Origin: Artemisia argyi
Taxonomy: Eukaryota; Streptophyta; Magnoliopsida; Asterales; Asteraceae
Assembly: GCA_030686995.1 (NCBI GenBank)
Contig: CM060694.1
Span: 90,448,762 to 90,512,761, forward strand
Direction: 5' to 3'
DNA: 64,000 nt
The notes under the pieces are model-generated. The model was not told the origin of the DNA. It was given only the letters and a program-made list of their open reading frames with translations, and made no database searches. Shown one piece after another: positions 42,862 to 55,629 of the stretch (the stretch's first letter is position 1; each line of letters begins with the position of its first letter). The translations under genes and the position numbers were made by a program.

Positions 42862-43898
42862 TTCAAATATGGCAGGAATGATCCTTGTTATAGCTTTGGA
42901 GAAATTACAAGTCAGGTCCCTAAAATTTTAGCTCGTTACATTTTTGGTCCTTGTGATTTGTAACTAATTAAACCAAACTAGCCCTTTATATACATAATCC
43001 CAAAACAAAATCCAAACACAAAATACCCAACACCCTCACTCACCCAACAGCCTGATCTAACAAACACCCCTGGCCCAACCCCATTATAAGCCCACCCAAC
43101 CCCACGTTTAATATCACCAGGGGTTTGACCCCGTTTGACCACGCCAATACCACTATCCTTGTTCACCCTTCACTCCCACAACTGCAAACCCAAACCACCC
43201 TCCACCTCGGTGGTTTCACCACCCCAACTTGCTACCACCTTTCACACCCTGTCCCCTCCACCTCCACAACAAACCAAGGGCATTTAATGCCTGAAAAACC
43301 TCTCCAAGCAACCACAGGAACTTTTGGCGCCAAAAGCACTTTCAAAGGCTAGGATCAATTACAGAGATCCAATGGTCAAGATTTTTGATGGGATTTGCTC
43401 AGAAACCCTAGTGGGTCACTATAAATCAGAAAAGAAGGAGCAGAGTGGAGGGTAGTAGTTAATTAGTTTTAGTTTAGTGGTAGGTAATCGTTTTTAGTGT
43501 AACTCAATTTCCAAGTGTATTTCTTAGTTACAAAAGCTTGTACTCAGTTTATTAAATATAATTTGATCTCTTTGCAATCTTGATTTCAAGTTCATTATTT
43601 AAATTCTCATATTTGCATTTTTAGTTTCAAATTTCAAAAGTAGGTTCTGTTGATTCATCATTGTTATTAGTGGACTCTAATTAAAACTATATAAGCTCTT
43701 GACAAAGCTTATACAAGCTTTTAGACAATCTCAAACCAGTTTTAATCAAGAAAATCAAAAATACAAAAAGAAACAAGAAAATCAAAGAAAAATATAAAAA
43801 TCAATCGTAATGAAGAAGAAGATTGGATCAGACTTGATTGTGAATTGATTGGGTATTAGAAGCTTGTTGGGAAGCTAATAGGTATACTCTAAACCCTT
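42862..43898 (+). repeat. Left LTR, first segment (5'-truncated)
   Basis: This aligns with 62,163 to about 63,197 of the right LTR with a few percent differences. The first 530 or so bases of the LTR are missing. A TATA box is at 43,419-43,426. It ends at the Copia target duplication CCCTT. Confidence 0.85.
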
Positions 43899-44305
43899 TG
43901 TTAGCATTAAAAATTATATTAGAAAGTGATGGTCATTCTCATTTATTGTAACATTGTAATGTGTCGTAGTTTTTGTTATTAGAATAGTCAATGGGTCTTG
44001 GTCTTGGTAAGCTAATATGTCATGTGTTATGTAATGTAAGCCTTTATATGTAAAAGGAAACCAAGCCCAAGACCAAGCCCATGGAAAGCCTCTTAAGGCA
44101 TCATGTTAAGAACTATATAAACACCTCAAAGGCTCATTTGAGGTGTGTGCTTGTGTGTGTATGGTGTGTGTTTTTAATAAAAGTTCTCTTCATCTTTATC
44201 TCCATTTTCTACAAAGCTAACGCCACACATATATTACCAAGTCACCATCTTTACTTCATCTAGTGCTTATATTTGTGATAAAGTTGATATATCTAAGGTC
44301 CTACA
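43899..44305 (+). repeat. 5' LTR of the 12.1-kb Copia
   Basis: 407 bp with TATA box CTATATAAAC at about 44,113 and an AATAAA at about 44,175. It is identical to the 3' LTR except at four sites. Confidence 0.93.
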
Positions 44306-44307
44306 AG

Positions 44308-44319
44308 TGGTATCAATCG
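44308..44319 (+). other. Primer binding site of the 12.1-kb Copia
   Basis: TGGTATCAATCG two bases after the LTR end. The first eight bases match the usual initiator-Met tRNA primer site of plant Copia elements; the rest is diverged. Confidence 0.7.
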
Positions 44320-44557
44320 CCTAACAATGATTTAGGGGTGTTTTTATCAAGTTTTTTGTTAAAAAGTTACACTTTTCATTCATTTTGTGTACTTTTTCTT
44401 CAAAAAGTTTTGATTTTTACAAGTTTTAGTGTTAAAGTTGTTGTTTTTATTGAAGTTTTAGTGATTCTAAGTGTTTTGGGAAAGATTTGATCAATAGAAA
44501 CAAGTGGAAAAATTGGTTTTGGTTGAAAAAATCGGATTTTTCACGTTTCTGGTCATC

Positions 44558-45152
44558 TTACGCGTAACTTGGGTGAATAGTACGATTTCTTAGCTGTCTA
44601 CAGTACCGTTTACGCATAAGATTAAGTCCAAAACCCCTTTCCAACGCTTAAGTTTAGTGAAAACCCTCTTCTTACGCATAAGTTCACTTTCTTACGCATA
44701 AGATTGAGATCCTACGCTTAAAATCCTACGCTTAAGTCTGTTCCTACGCATAAGATTGGATTATACGCCTAAGATTGGATTCTACGCATAAGATTCTACG
44801 CAAAAGATTGGTTTCTACGCAAAAGATTGGATTCTACGCATAAGATCCTACGCAGAAGTTCCTACGCAGAAGTTGTACTCAGTACTTCCCTGACTTGGAT
44901 AAGTTTGTGGAATACTTCGACTTGGGATATCTTTCAAGCTTGGATAAGTTTGAGAGATCTGTTTGGTTGAAAAACCTTACGCGTAACATTCTTACGCATA
45001 AACTTTAAGTTTACGCGTAAAATCAAAGTCTACGCATAAACAATATTGTTTACGCATAACTTTAGATCTTACGCATAACTTAAAGGTTACGCATAACATC
45101 TTACGCGTAAGATTATTCAAGGTTTACGCGTAAGATCAAGCTTTACGCGTAA
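44558..45152 (+). repeat. Array of TTACGCGTAA-like palindromes in the Copia leader
   Basis: About 25 copies of TACGC-core motifs in the untranslated leader between the primer site and gag. They are variants of CTTACGCATAAG and CTTACGCGTAAG, the latter a perfect palindrome. Typical spacing is 10-25 bases, with a gap at 44,880-44,970. The leader position suggests an RNA packaging or dimerisation role or CpG-based silencing; all of these are inference. Confidence 0.7.
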
Positions 45153-45449
45153 GTTTTTGACTTTTGACAACCAAACTTCAAACGGCCATAACTTTTGAAC
45201 CGTAACTCCGTTTTCGACGAATCAGCTGTCAAAACGACCGTGAGACCAAGAAGAAGGACACGTTGAATAATCTAAAGATTATTCAAGCCAAGTTTCGAGG
45301 CCTAAAAACGCTCCGGGAAGAAGTTATTGAGGTTTTAAGGTTTTCGATCAAATTTTTCACCATCCAAACTTGCATCAACTTACACTAATCACAACTCCTA
45401 TTTCGTTGGAACGATCCAAGTATCAACTTTATCAATCTACACTTCATCA

Positions 45450-48400
45450 ATGGCTACTCAGCAAGATATTCATGCAGCCGGTGCGGAAAATCGACCTCCA
45501 ATGCTTGAAAAAGGAGGATATCTCCCATGGACAAGCTGCATGCTTCGTTACATCAAAACAAAGTCTGATGGTAAATTAATGATCAACTCCATTACAAATG
45601 GTCCATTCACGCCAAGACAAGTTCAAATTGAAGGTAATCCAAATACAACACCTCCTACTCAACCATTCGTGCGTTAACAAACAGAAGCAGATTACACAGA
45701 GGAAGACAAGAAGCAGATCGCCGCTGATGATATGGCAATGCATTTAATCCAACTTGGATTACCACGGGAGATTTTTGATGCGGTCGACAGTTGTGAAATT
45801 GCTTATGCTATGTAGGAACGTGTTAGAAGGATATGTCATGGAACAGAGATTGGACAACAAGACGTTGAGAACAAACTTCTTACTGAATGGGAGAACTTTA
45901 CATCCACTAAAGGTGAACAGATTGAATCTTACTACACAAGGTTTTACACTTTGATGAATGAGTTAATCAGAAACAAGTTGACACCTCGAACAATTGCAAC
46001 AAACATCAAATTCATCAATAACCTTCCAGAAGAATGGGGTCGTTATGTTACAATTGTCAATCAAACAAAGGATTTACATAAGGTGAATTATGATCAACTC
46101 TATGATTTTCTGAAACAAAACCAAGCTGAGGCTAATGAAGTAAGGAAAGAAAGATTGGCAAAGAATCATGATCCTCTCGCATTAATTGCTACTACACCAA
46201 CACCGCTACCAGTGAATACACAACAATCATCATCATCATCTTCCACTCACAACTACATGCAACCATCATACATTCAACAACCAACACCGGTCTACCAACA
46301 ACAGTTCTACCCACATCAACAACAACATGTTATTCCACAACAGCAATACCAACAATTCCAAGAACCAGAATTCACTGAAAATGATGAAGCTACTGCAGCA
46401 TTGAACCAAGCGTTTGCTTTTCTGTCAAAGGCATTCCAAGGACGTTATTCTACACCAACAAACAACAACCAAAGGATTTCATCGAACACTCGCAACAAGC
46501 AGATTGCTCAGCCGAGTTTCAATATGGGCAACGGAGGCCAAATGGTTGGAATTAACATGGGGAATCAGAATATGCTAAATGCAGGGAATCAGAATGCAGG
46601 AAATAAGTATGGTCAGTATGCAGGGAATCAGTTCGGTCAGTTTGTTGGAAATCAGAGGGGTCAGAATGTTGGTAATCAGGCAATGGGTATTCAGAATAGA
46701 AATGTTGCAGCTCCAGTAGTTGGGAATTTGGGAAATGTGAATCAGGGTAATCCGGTAAAGTGTTTCAACTGTCAGGGTGTAGGTCATATGGCAAGGAACT
46801 GTCCTACTAAGCCGAACAAGAAAGACACAGCGTACTTGCAGAAAGCATTACTGTTGGCACAAAAGAATGAGGCAGGGTTTCAGTTGAACGCAGAGGAGAA
46901 TGATTTTATGGCTCTTATGGATGACATGGAAGATAGAGAGGATATCGATGCGAACTGCATATTCATGGCGAATCTTCAGGAAGCTAAGTATGACACGGAT
47001 TCTGATACACTTCCTGTTTATGACACCAATGCACCATCTGAGGTATCAAATTTCAGCACATGTCACAATAATGATATATTTGATATGTCTCCTCATGAGG
47101 AACAACATTTTGAGAAGCAAGCATCCACTTATGATACATTCCTTGACACGCCAAGTAGTAGCAATACTCCTTCAGCGACTCCAGATGTGAATCATAATGG
47201 AGGCTTCGTTTTACAGCATGCTGAGAATGATGAGGAAACACGTGCTTTATTTGAATCATTATTGAATAATTGTCGTATTGAAATTGAGAATGTGAAAAAG
47301 GTCAATCGCGATGTTAAGGCCGCGAATGTTAAATTGACCACTGAGCTTGAGAGTTACAATGAAAACGTTAAAGCTTTTGAATTTCATAACAAAAGAGTGT
47401 CTGAATTAGAAACTGGTTATCAAAATTCCGTTTCAAGGGAAAAACAATTGCAACTCAAGTTTGATACACTTGATATTAATTCTTTCAAGAAGATAAAAGC
47501 TTTAAACGTGGAAATTTCTGATTTGCAAAACCAACTTTCTAAACAAAAATCAGCTTATACCAATCTTGAAAAAGAAAGGGACGAGTTGAAAAAGGAATTT
47601 GCAAAGAAAGAAGACAAACTTTTGGCCGAAATCATAGAGTCAGAACACATGATTGCTCATTTAGAAGAATTAGTGGTTAAGTCGGGACAGTCAAGTCAAA
47701 CAATGAAAATGATTTCAAATCAAACTAATCCGATTTACCAAACGAAACATAAAATGGCTCTCGGTAACAACACCCCCTGTAATCTCAAGAAAGCTCAGCA
47801 AGAACAGAATGTTTTGTATAATGGTAATGTGATTTACACCAAACATGATCCTCCCGTCGTTCGAGATTCTGTGCAAACGATAGAACATGTCGAAGAGAGC
47901 ATCAATAAAATGAAACAAAAGGATTTGAAACCCATTGATTACAACAAATTGAACAAACTTTTGGGAATAACTTTTGTTCCACAAAAAGAACCATCTGTGT
48001 TTTCCATAAAACGACCATTCTCAAAAATGTTTTCTAATAAAGTAATTGCTTCCAAATCTCTTTCAAAAATAGAACAAATGTCGTCTAACAACACTTTTAA
48101 TACAAGTGAGGCTAGAAACATTTTGGATGACGTTAAAAAGAGAATTCAAGAACTTCAAAATATTGTTGCTTCTAAAACTACAATCAATATCAACAACTGG
48201 CATTCCAGTTTTCATATTGAGCAGAAAAAGGTTTTTGAAAACGAAATTACTATCCCACTGAATAACATCAGTGCGAGGGTAATCCATTTTGAACAAGCTT
48301 TCTTAAAAGAAACGGCCGACTTTGTCAAGGACCACAAATCCCTGGTAAACGAAGCTAATGAAACTCGTGAAAACATGAATGTTTTGGAAAACCAAAATGA

Positions 48401-49457
48401 TTCTCTCTTCGAAGCCGTTATGACTACTGACATTATGTCCATCATTTTACAAACATATTCTGTTCAAGACGATGAAAGACTAAGAGCTGAGACCTCCGAC
48501 ATTGTTTCCAAATATGAAAATGCTCTTATAAAGCTTGAAAAAGAAAATGTCTCATATTTTAAACAACTTGATCAAAAAAAGGAAGAATGCAAGTATGACA
48601 AATTGTCGTATGAGCGTGCCTTAAAGAATATGAAAGAGCAAAATGTTTTTTTGAGGGCTCAGCTTGAAAGTCAAAAAGGAAAGGGTGAGGAAACTAAGTT
48701 TGCAAAACCATTGACTTCGGAGAAACCAAATGTCTCAAACACGATTCAAAAACCAAAAATGTCAATTTCTCGGTTTGCTCCAAAAGTCGATGAGAAAAAG
48801 GATTTGACAAAACCAGTCACTCCAACACCCTTGCCCAAGCAATGTGAAAATGTTAAGATTGTTGATAAAGGAAAAGCGGTTGTCGATAAACCTAAAGTGA
48901 TAGCACCTAGCCTTTTTAGGATTAGTCCCACTAATGCGTCTGCCTCCACTTCTAAGACAAATGCGTGCAAAGAGGATAATTCTAAAGAGTCTAGTGATGC
49001 TAAAAAGGACAACAATATAAATCCTAACGCGTGTGCCTTACCTTCTACAGGATTAGAAAGCACATCTAGGAGCAGCAGACTAAAGCCTAAGAGCAATACA
49101 AGGAACAATAGAGTCTCGCCTGCTTCTAAGAGTAGTAGCAAGAATAAAGTTGAAGAAGTAGAAGAACACCCTAGGAATTTATCGCTTTGTAATAAGAGAC
49201 ATGTTTCATCTGAATGTAATGTCGAGAGTACTGTTTCTAATGCATGTAATGACTCTGTTTGTTTAATATGCAAGAAATGTTTAATTAATGATGTTCATGA
49301 TGAATGTGTTTCTAAGAATGTGAATGTTACGCCTGAACAGAAGAATGTTCCAAAAAGTCCTAGTGCTAGATCTAGATCTATAGAAAGATTAGTTGCACGC
49401 TTTAGGTCTACCACTATTAGTCGAATGCCTAGGAACTACCATAAGTTTTGCATGTAG
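45450..49457 (+). pseudogene. gag: Copia Gag and linker, with in-frame stops
   Basis: The first ATG after the leader (45,450) opens the Gag frame, which is cut by TAA at 45,675-45,677 and TAG at 45,813-45,815. The same phase is then open from 45,951 to 49,457 (1,168 codons). Landmarks are a UBN2-type Gag region around NNLPEEWGRYVT, a Gln-rich stretch, GN-rich repeats, one zinc knuckle CFNCQGVGHMARNCP (near 46,760), a long coiled coil (about 47,220-47,700), and a second Lys/Glu-rich coiled region (48,060-48,700). This is a much longer Gag/linker than in most Copia elements. It ends at a TAG in front of the protease, where the frame also shifts. Confidence 0.85.
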
Positions 49458-49631
49458 ATTCCAACGGGTAGAGAGTTCACTCTTCAGAACGGAAAATTAG
49501 AAATAGCTCAAGCTAAACAAGTAGCCACTGTCTATGAGTGTGATTTAGATTTTACTCCTAACCCAATGGAACCAAATTCAAAACGGTTTCCAAATAAAAA
49601 CTCTTCTGTTCTTGGCAGGTTATCGAAATAT

Positions 49632-50809
49632 GTCTTTGGATCGTCGACTCAGGTTGCTCCAAGCACATGACCGGGAATTTAAAGCTGCTGATCAATTTCG
49701 TCTGGAAATTCATGGGAACTGTACGCTTTGGAAATGATCATGTAGCAGCTATTCAGGGTTATGGAGATCTTCGGTTTGGGAATTTTTTAATCACTCGGGT
49801 TTACTACGTCGAAGGGTTGGGACACAACTTGTTTTCAGTTGGGCAGTTTTGTGATGCAGATTTAGAAGTTGCATTCAGGAGTAACACGGTTTTAATTAGA
49901 AATTTGGTTGGTGATGATCTCTTAACTGGTAATCGTAGTACAAACTTGTATGCTATCGACATCAACCAAATGGCTTCTACATCACCAATTTGTCTTATGA
50001 CAAGGGCAACCGAAACTAAGTCCTGGCTGTGGCATAGACGTTTATCCCATCTCAATTTCGACACCATCAACAAGTTAGCCAAATACAACATCGTCACCGG
50101 ACTTCCTAAATTCAAATACACCAAGGAACACCTATGTCCATCATGCGAACAAGGAAAAAGTAAAAGAGCATCATATAAACCCAAAACCGTACCTAGTTCG
50201 GAAGCAAGGTTACATATGTTGCACATGGACTTATGTGGCCCAATGAGAGTTGAAAGCATTAATGGGAAGAAGTATATTCTTGTTATTGTTGATGATTATT
50301 CAAGATATACTTGGGTAAAGTTTTTGAGATCAAAAGACGAAGCACCAGGTATCATCATCACATTTCTGAAGCGTATTCAAGTTCTACTTCAAGCTCCAGT
50401 AAGGATTATAAGAACAGACAATGGCACAGAATTCACAAATCAGGAGTTAAGAACTTACCTCGAAGATGTTGGAATTACACATCAAACATCAGTTGTTAGA
50501 ACTCCACAGCAGAATGGGGTAGTTGAAATAAGAAACCGAACTCTTGTGGAAGTTGCTCGCACAATGCTGATTTTTTCTAGTGCACCACTATTCTTATGGG
50601 CTGATGCTGTAGCCACTGCTTGTTTTACTCAAAACCGATCCCTAGTACATCCAAGATTCAATAAAACCCCATATGAGCTAGTGAACAATCGTAAACCTGA
50701 CATCTCTTACCTTCACGTATTTGGCGCTTTGTGCTATCCGACGAATGATAGAGAAGATCTAGGAAAGTTAAAAGCTAAGGGTGATATTGGAATCTTCATT
50801 GGATATTAA
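49632..50809 (+). pseudogene. pol: Copia protease and integrase
   Basis: This frame is in a different phase from Gag. It contains the protease site VDSGCSKHMTG (49,643 onward) and the GVG-like flap region, then the pre-integrase zinc site (WLWHRRLSHLNF, CPSC). The integrase core follows, with D in LHMDLCGPM, D in RTDNGTEF and E in NGVVEIRN, then the conserved HVFGALCYP. TAA at 50,807-50,809 falls inside the integrase C-terminal region and the same phase continues beyond. An Ile replaces the usual basic residue after the catalytic Glu. Confidence 0.85.
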
Positions 50810-50830
50810 GAAAAGTCGAGGGCATTCAGG

Positions 50831-51343
50831 GTGTATAATAGAAGAACGAAAAAGATAATGGAGACGATGAATGTGAAGTTTGACGAGATTTCACAAATGG
50901 CTTCTGAGAGACTCGCTCTAGAACCCGCGCTTAATCTGATGGTTTCTAATCAAAACGGATTAGGACCCGCACCAAACATGCAGACTTCTGGACACACCAG
51001 TTCAGGACTCGTGCCTCAAGGAGCTCAGTCAACAAACACGGATAAACCTTCAGAACAAGAAATGGAAAAGTTCTTCGAGTTAATGTTTGATGAATATTAT
51101 AGTGGAACTTCGATAAATGCATCTCCACAACATTCCGCTGCACCCGCTCAAAACCACCAACCACCACCACCATCACAAGATGCATCTACAACAATTGAAG
51201 CTGACGCACCAACTCCCTCAACATCATCAACATCTACTCCAGCAACTCCAGTCATTGAAATTGTTCTACCAAGAGTTGATGAGCAAAATCAAAACACTAA
51301 TTTCAAGAAGAACCAACAAATAATTCAAACGATGTTGCGTTAG
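50831..51343 (+). pseudogene. Copia Pol segment between integrase and RT
   Basis: It continues the integrase phase after the stop and begins with the AFRVYNRRTKK region, ahead of a Pro/Ser/Thr-rich linker. It ends at TAG 51,341-51,343; the RT frame lies in another phase, so a shift has occurred near 51,300. Confidence 0.7.
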
Positions 51344-51426
51344 AAGAAGAAGAAGTATTTGAAAACCCATTTGCAACAGACTCTGCTGAATCTTCTTCAA
51401 GGTTACAAGAACCATCTAACACACAT

Positions 51427-53088
51427 ATGTTTTACCCAAGGTACCCTTCTACGTTTCAATGGACAAAAGACCATCCAATAGAACATATTATTGGTGAACC
51501 TTCAAAGCCAGTTCAGACAAGGAGACAACTTGCTACCGATCTCGAATTGTGCATTTACGTTTGCTCAATCAGCATCAAAGAACCAAAGAACATTCGGGAA
51601 GTAATGGCAGAAAATCCTTGGATTGAATCGATGCAGGAGGAATTTCTTCAATACCTGTTACATGATAGTTGGGAACTTGTTGAACGACCACTTGATAAAC
51701 GTGTTCTTGATCTCAAGTGGTTGTGGAAGAACAAACTGGATGAGGAAATGACTGTTATTCACAACAAAGCTCGTCTCGCGCCTGTAGCTAGACTTGAAGC
51801 AGTCCGGATTTTCTTAGCCTATGCAGCTCACAAAAACATCACAGTCTATCAGATGGATATTAAGACTGCTTTCTTGAATGGAACTCTGAAACAAGAAGTG
51901 TATGTGAGTCAGCCAGAGGGATTCATCGACAAAGATCATCCAGACTACGTCTACAAGCTTAAGAAAGCAATTTATGGTTTAAAACAAGCTCCAAGAGCGT
52001 GGTATGACGAACTATCATCTTTCTTGCTTAAAAACAATTTCACCAAAGGAACGGTTGATGACACCTTGTTTATCAAAAAATTCAAAGATGACATTTTGAT
52101 CGTACAAATTTACGTGGACGACATTATTTTTGGATCAACCAATCCTAACCATTCAAAACATTTTGAAAATCTCATGAAAAGCAAATTTGAAATGTCCATG
52201 ATGGGGGAACTAAAATTATTTCTTGGTTTACAAATCCATCAATCCCCTCGTGGTATTTTTATCAATCAAGCTAAATATACGATAGAGATTTTGAAAAAAC
52301 ATGGAATGGAAAATTGTGATTCTGTTGGTACACCAATGGTCACTTCACCAAAAATAGGTGCTGATTTGTTTGGGAAACCTATCGATCCGAAGAAATATCG
52401 GAGCATGATCGGTTCTCTCATGTACCTAACTGCTAGCCGACCCGATATTCAATTTGTTATTTGTTTGTTAGCACGGTTTCAGGCTAAGCCTACCGAACTT
52501 CACCTCAAAGAGTTTAAAAGGATCTTTCGGTACCTACGAAGCACCATTAACATGGAACTTTGGTATCCGAAGGATTCAGGGTTTAATCTAACAGCATTTT
52601 CAGATGCAGACCATGCTGGTGATCAAGTTACAGCAAAGAGTACATCAGGTGGAGCACAATTTTTGGGTGAAAATCTAGTAAGCTGGTCGTCAAAGAAACA
52701 GGATTGTACTGCACTATCAACCGCCGAAGCCGGGTATGTGTCTCTATCTGCGTGTTGTGCCCAAGTTCTTTGGATGCGGACACAGCTCACAGATTATGGC
52801 TTTACTTTTGACAGAATACCTATGTATTGTGACTCAAAAAGTGCCATAGCCATCTCGTGCAATCCCGTACACCACTCTAAGACGAAGCATATCAAAGTCC
52901 GCTACCATTTCATCAAAGAACACGTGGAAGAGGGTACTGTTGAATTATTTTTCGTTAAGACTGATTACCAACTCGCCGATCTATTTACTAAAGCCCTTCC
53001 AAAAGAACGGTTTGACTATTTAGTTCGACGAATTGGCATGCGAAGCCTAACTCCTGAGGAGCTAGAACGTCTTCTTGAATCTTCTTGA
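51427..53088 (+). CDS. pol: Copia reverse transcriptase and RNase H
   Basis: 553 codons. RT motifs are KARL, then directly [45 protein letters not shown], catalytic [10 protein letters not shown] and [10 protein letters not shown]. RNase H follows with FSDADHAG, the STAEAGY segment (the usual second Glu is Gly), [11 protein letters not shown] and [13 protein letters not shown]. About 16-18 residues expected between KARL and APVARLEA are missing, removing the GYxQxxGIDY region of the RT fingers. The enzyme is probably inactive although this frame is long and clean. Confidence 0.88.
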   Translation: MFYPRYPSTFQWTKDHPIEHIIGEPSKPVQTRRQLATDLELCIYVCSISIKEPKNIREVMAENPWIESMQEEFLQYLLHDSWELVERPLDKRVLDLKWLWKNKLDEEMTVIHNKARLAPVARLEAVRIFLAYAAHKNITVYQMDIKTAFLNGTLKQEVYVSQPEGFIDKDHPDYVYKLKKAIYGLKQAPRAWYDELSSFLLKNNFTKGTVDDTLFIKKFKDDILIVQIYVDDIIFGSTNPNHSKHFENLMKSKFEMSMMGELKLFLGLQIHQSPRGIFINQAKYTIEILKKHGMENCDSVGTPMVTSPKIGADLFGKPIDPKKYRSMIGSLMYLTASRPDIQFVICLLARFQAKPTELHLKEFKRIFRYLRSTINMELWYPKDSGFNLTAFSDADHAGDQVTAKSTSGGAQFLGENLVSWSSKKQDCTALSTAEAGYVSLSACCAQVLWMRTQLTDYGFTFDRIPMYCDSKSAIAISCNPVHHSKTKHIKVRYHFIKEHVEEGTVELFFVKTDYQLADLFTKALPKERFDYLVRRIGMRSLTPEELERLLESS

Positions 53089-55611
53089 AAAATGTTTTCA
53101 AAATCGCTTCGCTGTAAATATCTTTGAAAAAATAAAATACAAAATTTTAAAAACCAACAAAAACAAAATACAAAAATATAAAATTTCAAAAAACACAAAA
53201 ACAATATAAAATCAAAAAAATACAAAAATATTCTTCTCACGACATGTCTCTCGTATAAATCAATATTTTTTATGTTTCTAGAAATGTCATTCAACAATGA
53301 TACGGACATGTACAGATGCTTGAGCGGGAGTTCTTTTAAATGTTTTTCTAAAAACATGTCGTCTCTCAAAAGTTTCTTCACAATGGCTTTCGTATACCTC
53401 AGTACGAAACCCGGACTTAAACGATGACTTCTGATTATTTCAAATCAAGGACTCGTGTTTTTCAAAGACGAAATCTTTTTCAAAAAGTTCGAGTCTAAAC
53501 AAACGAAAAAAGACTTCAAACAAAAACTCATTTTCAAAAAGAATTCTTGAGCACTTTTTCAAGATTGTTCAAAATATTTCTCAAAATCTTTCAAAACTAG
53601 TGCTCAAGATAACTCCCTCTAAACCCTTAATTGATTTTAAAATGTGCTATCATTAAGGGGGAGTTCAAAAACAAAATGTTCCAAATTCATGCTAAATCAA
53701 ATCTGTCTTTCCCTCCAAAAGCTTTTTCTTAATCAGTTGATATCAAAAATATCACAATATGTTATTTTTGAGGGGGAGAAGACATGATTAAAATGTGATC
53801 AAAGATGTTTAAAGTCTGTGACTGAATCTCAAAAGAGCTCGACTCAGTAAGTACTAATGAATTGACGAAGCTTAAAATGTCAGTAATCGAAAAGACTTGT
53901 CCTAGACGGGTAATAATTTCAAGCTAGTCTAACTAGTGATGTAAGCGTGTCTCGAATAGGACTTGTCTGAGTAGAATGTACCGTATCGAGAGACTTTCTT
54001 TGGACTTGACCAGGACGGGTAATAATTTCAAGCTAGTCTAACTAGTGATGTAAGCGTGTCTCGAATCGGTCATATTCACTGAAAGTGGATCAATTCAAAA
54101 AGTGCAAACTCCTCACGCATGTGCAAATTTCTTAAAAATGCATGAGCACATGTGAAGGGGGGTCCTTCAAAAGTTGCAAAACTCTCAAAGTGGTAACAAC
54201 AATGTGTTTTATTATCATAAACACTTTGAGAGATTTTTCATAAATGGTTTCATGGCAATTATAGGATAGTCATGGAGTTACAAGGTGACTAAGGTTAGGA
54301 AAAACCGTCCTATGATCCGCCAGAGCCGGAGGGATCTACCCAAGGACAAATCCAATAGATTAGAATTAGAAGTCCTTAGGTATGATTGAAAAAAGGAGAA
54401 AATGAGAAAGGAGAAAGAAGGGGTTGAAGAATTAAAAAGAAAAAGTTATGATAAAGGGTGAAAAGAAATAGCCCTCCAAAATGTTCAACCTTAGGGCAGA
54501 CACCGGGTTCAATTCGTATGCTATTGGTCGTTACTAAGGTGACACCGGTATTGAAGATAAAGACGTCATGGACCCAGTGACGCACTGCACTTAACCTTCT
54601 TAACCACTCAAGTTCTCTTAAAAGAGCTTGTTTCATTCTCACAGGGAACCGATGTAATCTATCGATCTATCTCTTAGAGATGATTGATATTGAAACAGGA
54701 GACCTCTCCCTAATCTCCGCATAGGAAACCAAGTGTGCACTTATCGAGTCTAGAGCCCCGAGATTCATCAAAAGATCTCATAGGAACACATGATCTTCCT
54801 ACACTAGTTGTTCATCATTGAGGACGCCAGATGTAAACTTTAGAGTCCTACGCAGATCTTAGCAATCTGCCAAGAACATTTATGAGAGGATTCACTTTTG
54901 TGATTCTCAATGATTGAATGGAAATTCCTGCCAGGGTCAACATCTAGCAGCCCTGGCAGCAGGTCACTTCGGTAATTCTTTATGGGTTACGCTTAGTGTT
55001 CGCGGTGGTTTCAAATGGTCTACAGTCGTGGAGTGATCCCCAGCGACTCACCCAATCATTGAGCTACTAAGTAGGTCTTGTAAGCTCTCTCGAGAGTATC
55101 TGACATGGGAACGGCCATGGTAAGGACTAGAAGGAGTCTTCACACTATGCTGTTGACAATCTCTAATTCCTTATCTGTAAGTACCGGTTGATTTTTTGCT
55201 AACTGTTTTCATGCAGCTATACATCATCTCCATGGCGAAGGATTCCACATGCTCATACATACATCTGGAAGTTAAAGAAAGCTCCCTCAAAGATCTATAC
55301 AACACAAAGTTCAAAGAAAGATTCTACGCCAAAAAGAAGAATCTACAAAGTATAAAGACTAAAGATCAAAGTGAAAGAAAGGGAACTACGTGCATATGAA
55401 TATCAAAGTCCAAAGATGTATGAGCATGTTGGAATGGCGAACAACCACCACAGACGCAGAAGTGACGAAAGGTAGATTGCTCCATATCACAAAAGAACAA
55501 AGATCACTAAGCATGAAGGAACAAAGACTAATGACTATTCCACTACGACACACAATGGTCAGCAACAAAGAACAAAGAAGACCTAATCACATGGAGCATC
55601 ATTCGAATGAC
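53089..55611 (+). other. 3' untranslated region of the 12.1-kb Copia
   Basis: A 2.5-kb noncoding 3' region with an A/T-rich start. A 53-base direct repeat (53,905-53,957 and 54,014-54,066, 109 bases apart) is centred on agctagtctaactagtgatg. No ORF has a recognisable domain. Confidence 0.6.
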
Positions 55612-55629
55612 CACCCCTTAGGGGGAGAT
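55612..55629 (+). other. Polypurine tract of the 12.1-kb Copia
   Basis: TTAGGGGGAGAT directly before the 3' LTR start at 55,630. Confidence 0.8.

Noticed and set aside
42978..43352. Short frames duplicated at 62,284-62,658
   Set aside because: Both lie in the two LTR copies of the non-autonomous element and have no domain.
44081..44263. 60-codon frame also found at 55,812-55,994
   Set aside because: It lies in both Copia LTRs across the TATA box and leader, so it is not a gene.
49026..49460. Cys-rich segment near the end of the Copia Gag frame as a second zinc finger
   Set aside because: The Cys/His spacing (CLICKKCLIND and neighbours) does not fit a standard knuckle, although it may still bind zinc.
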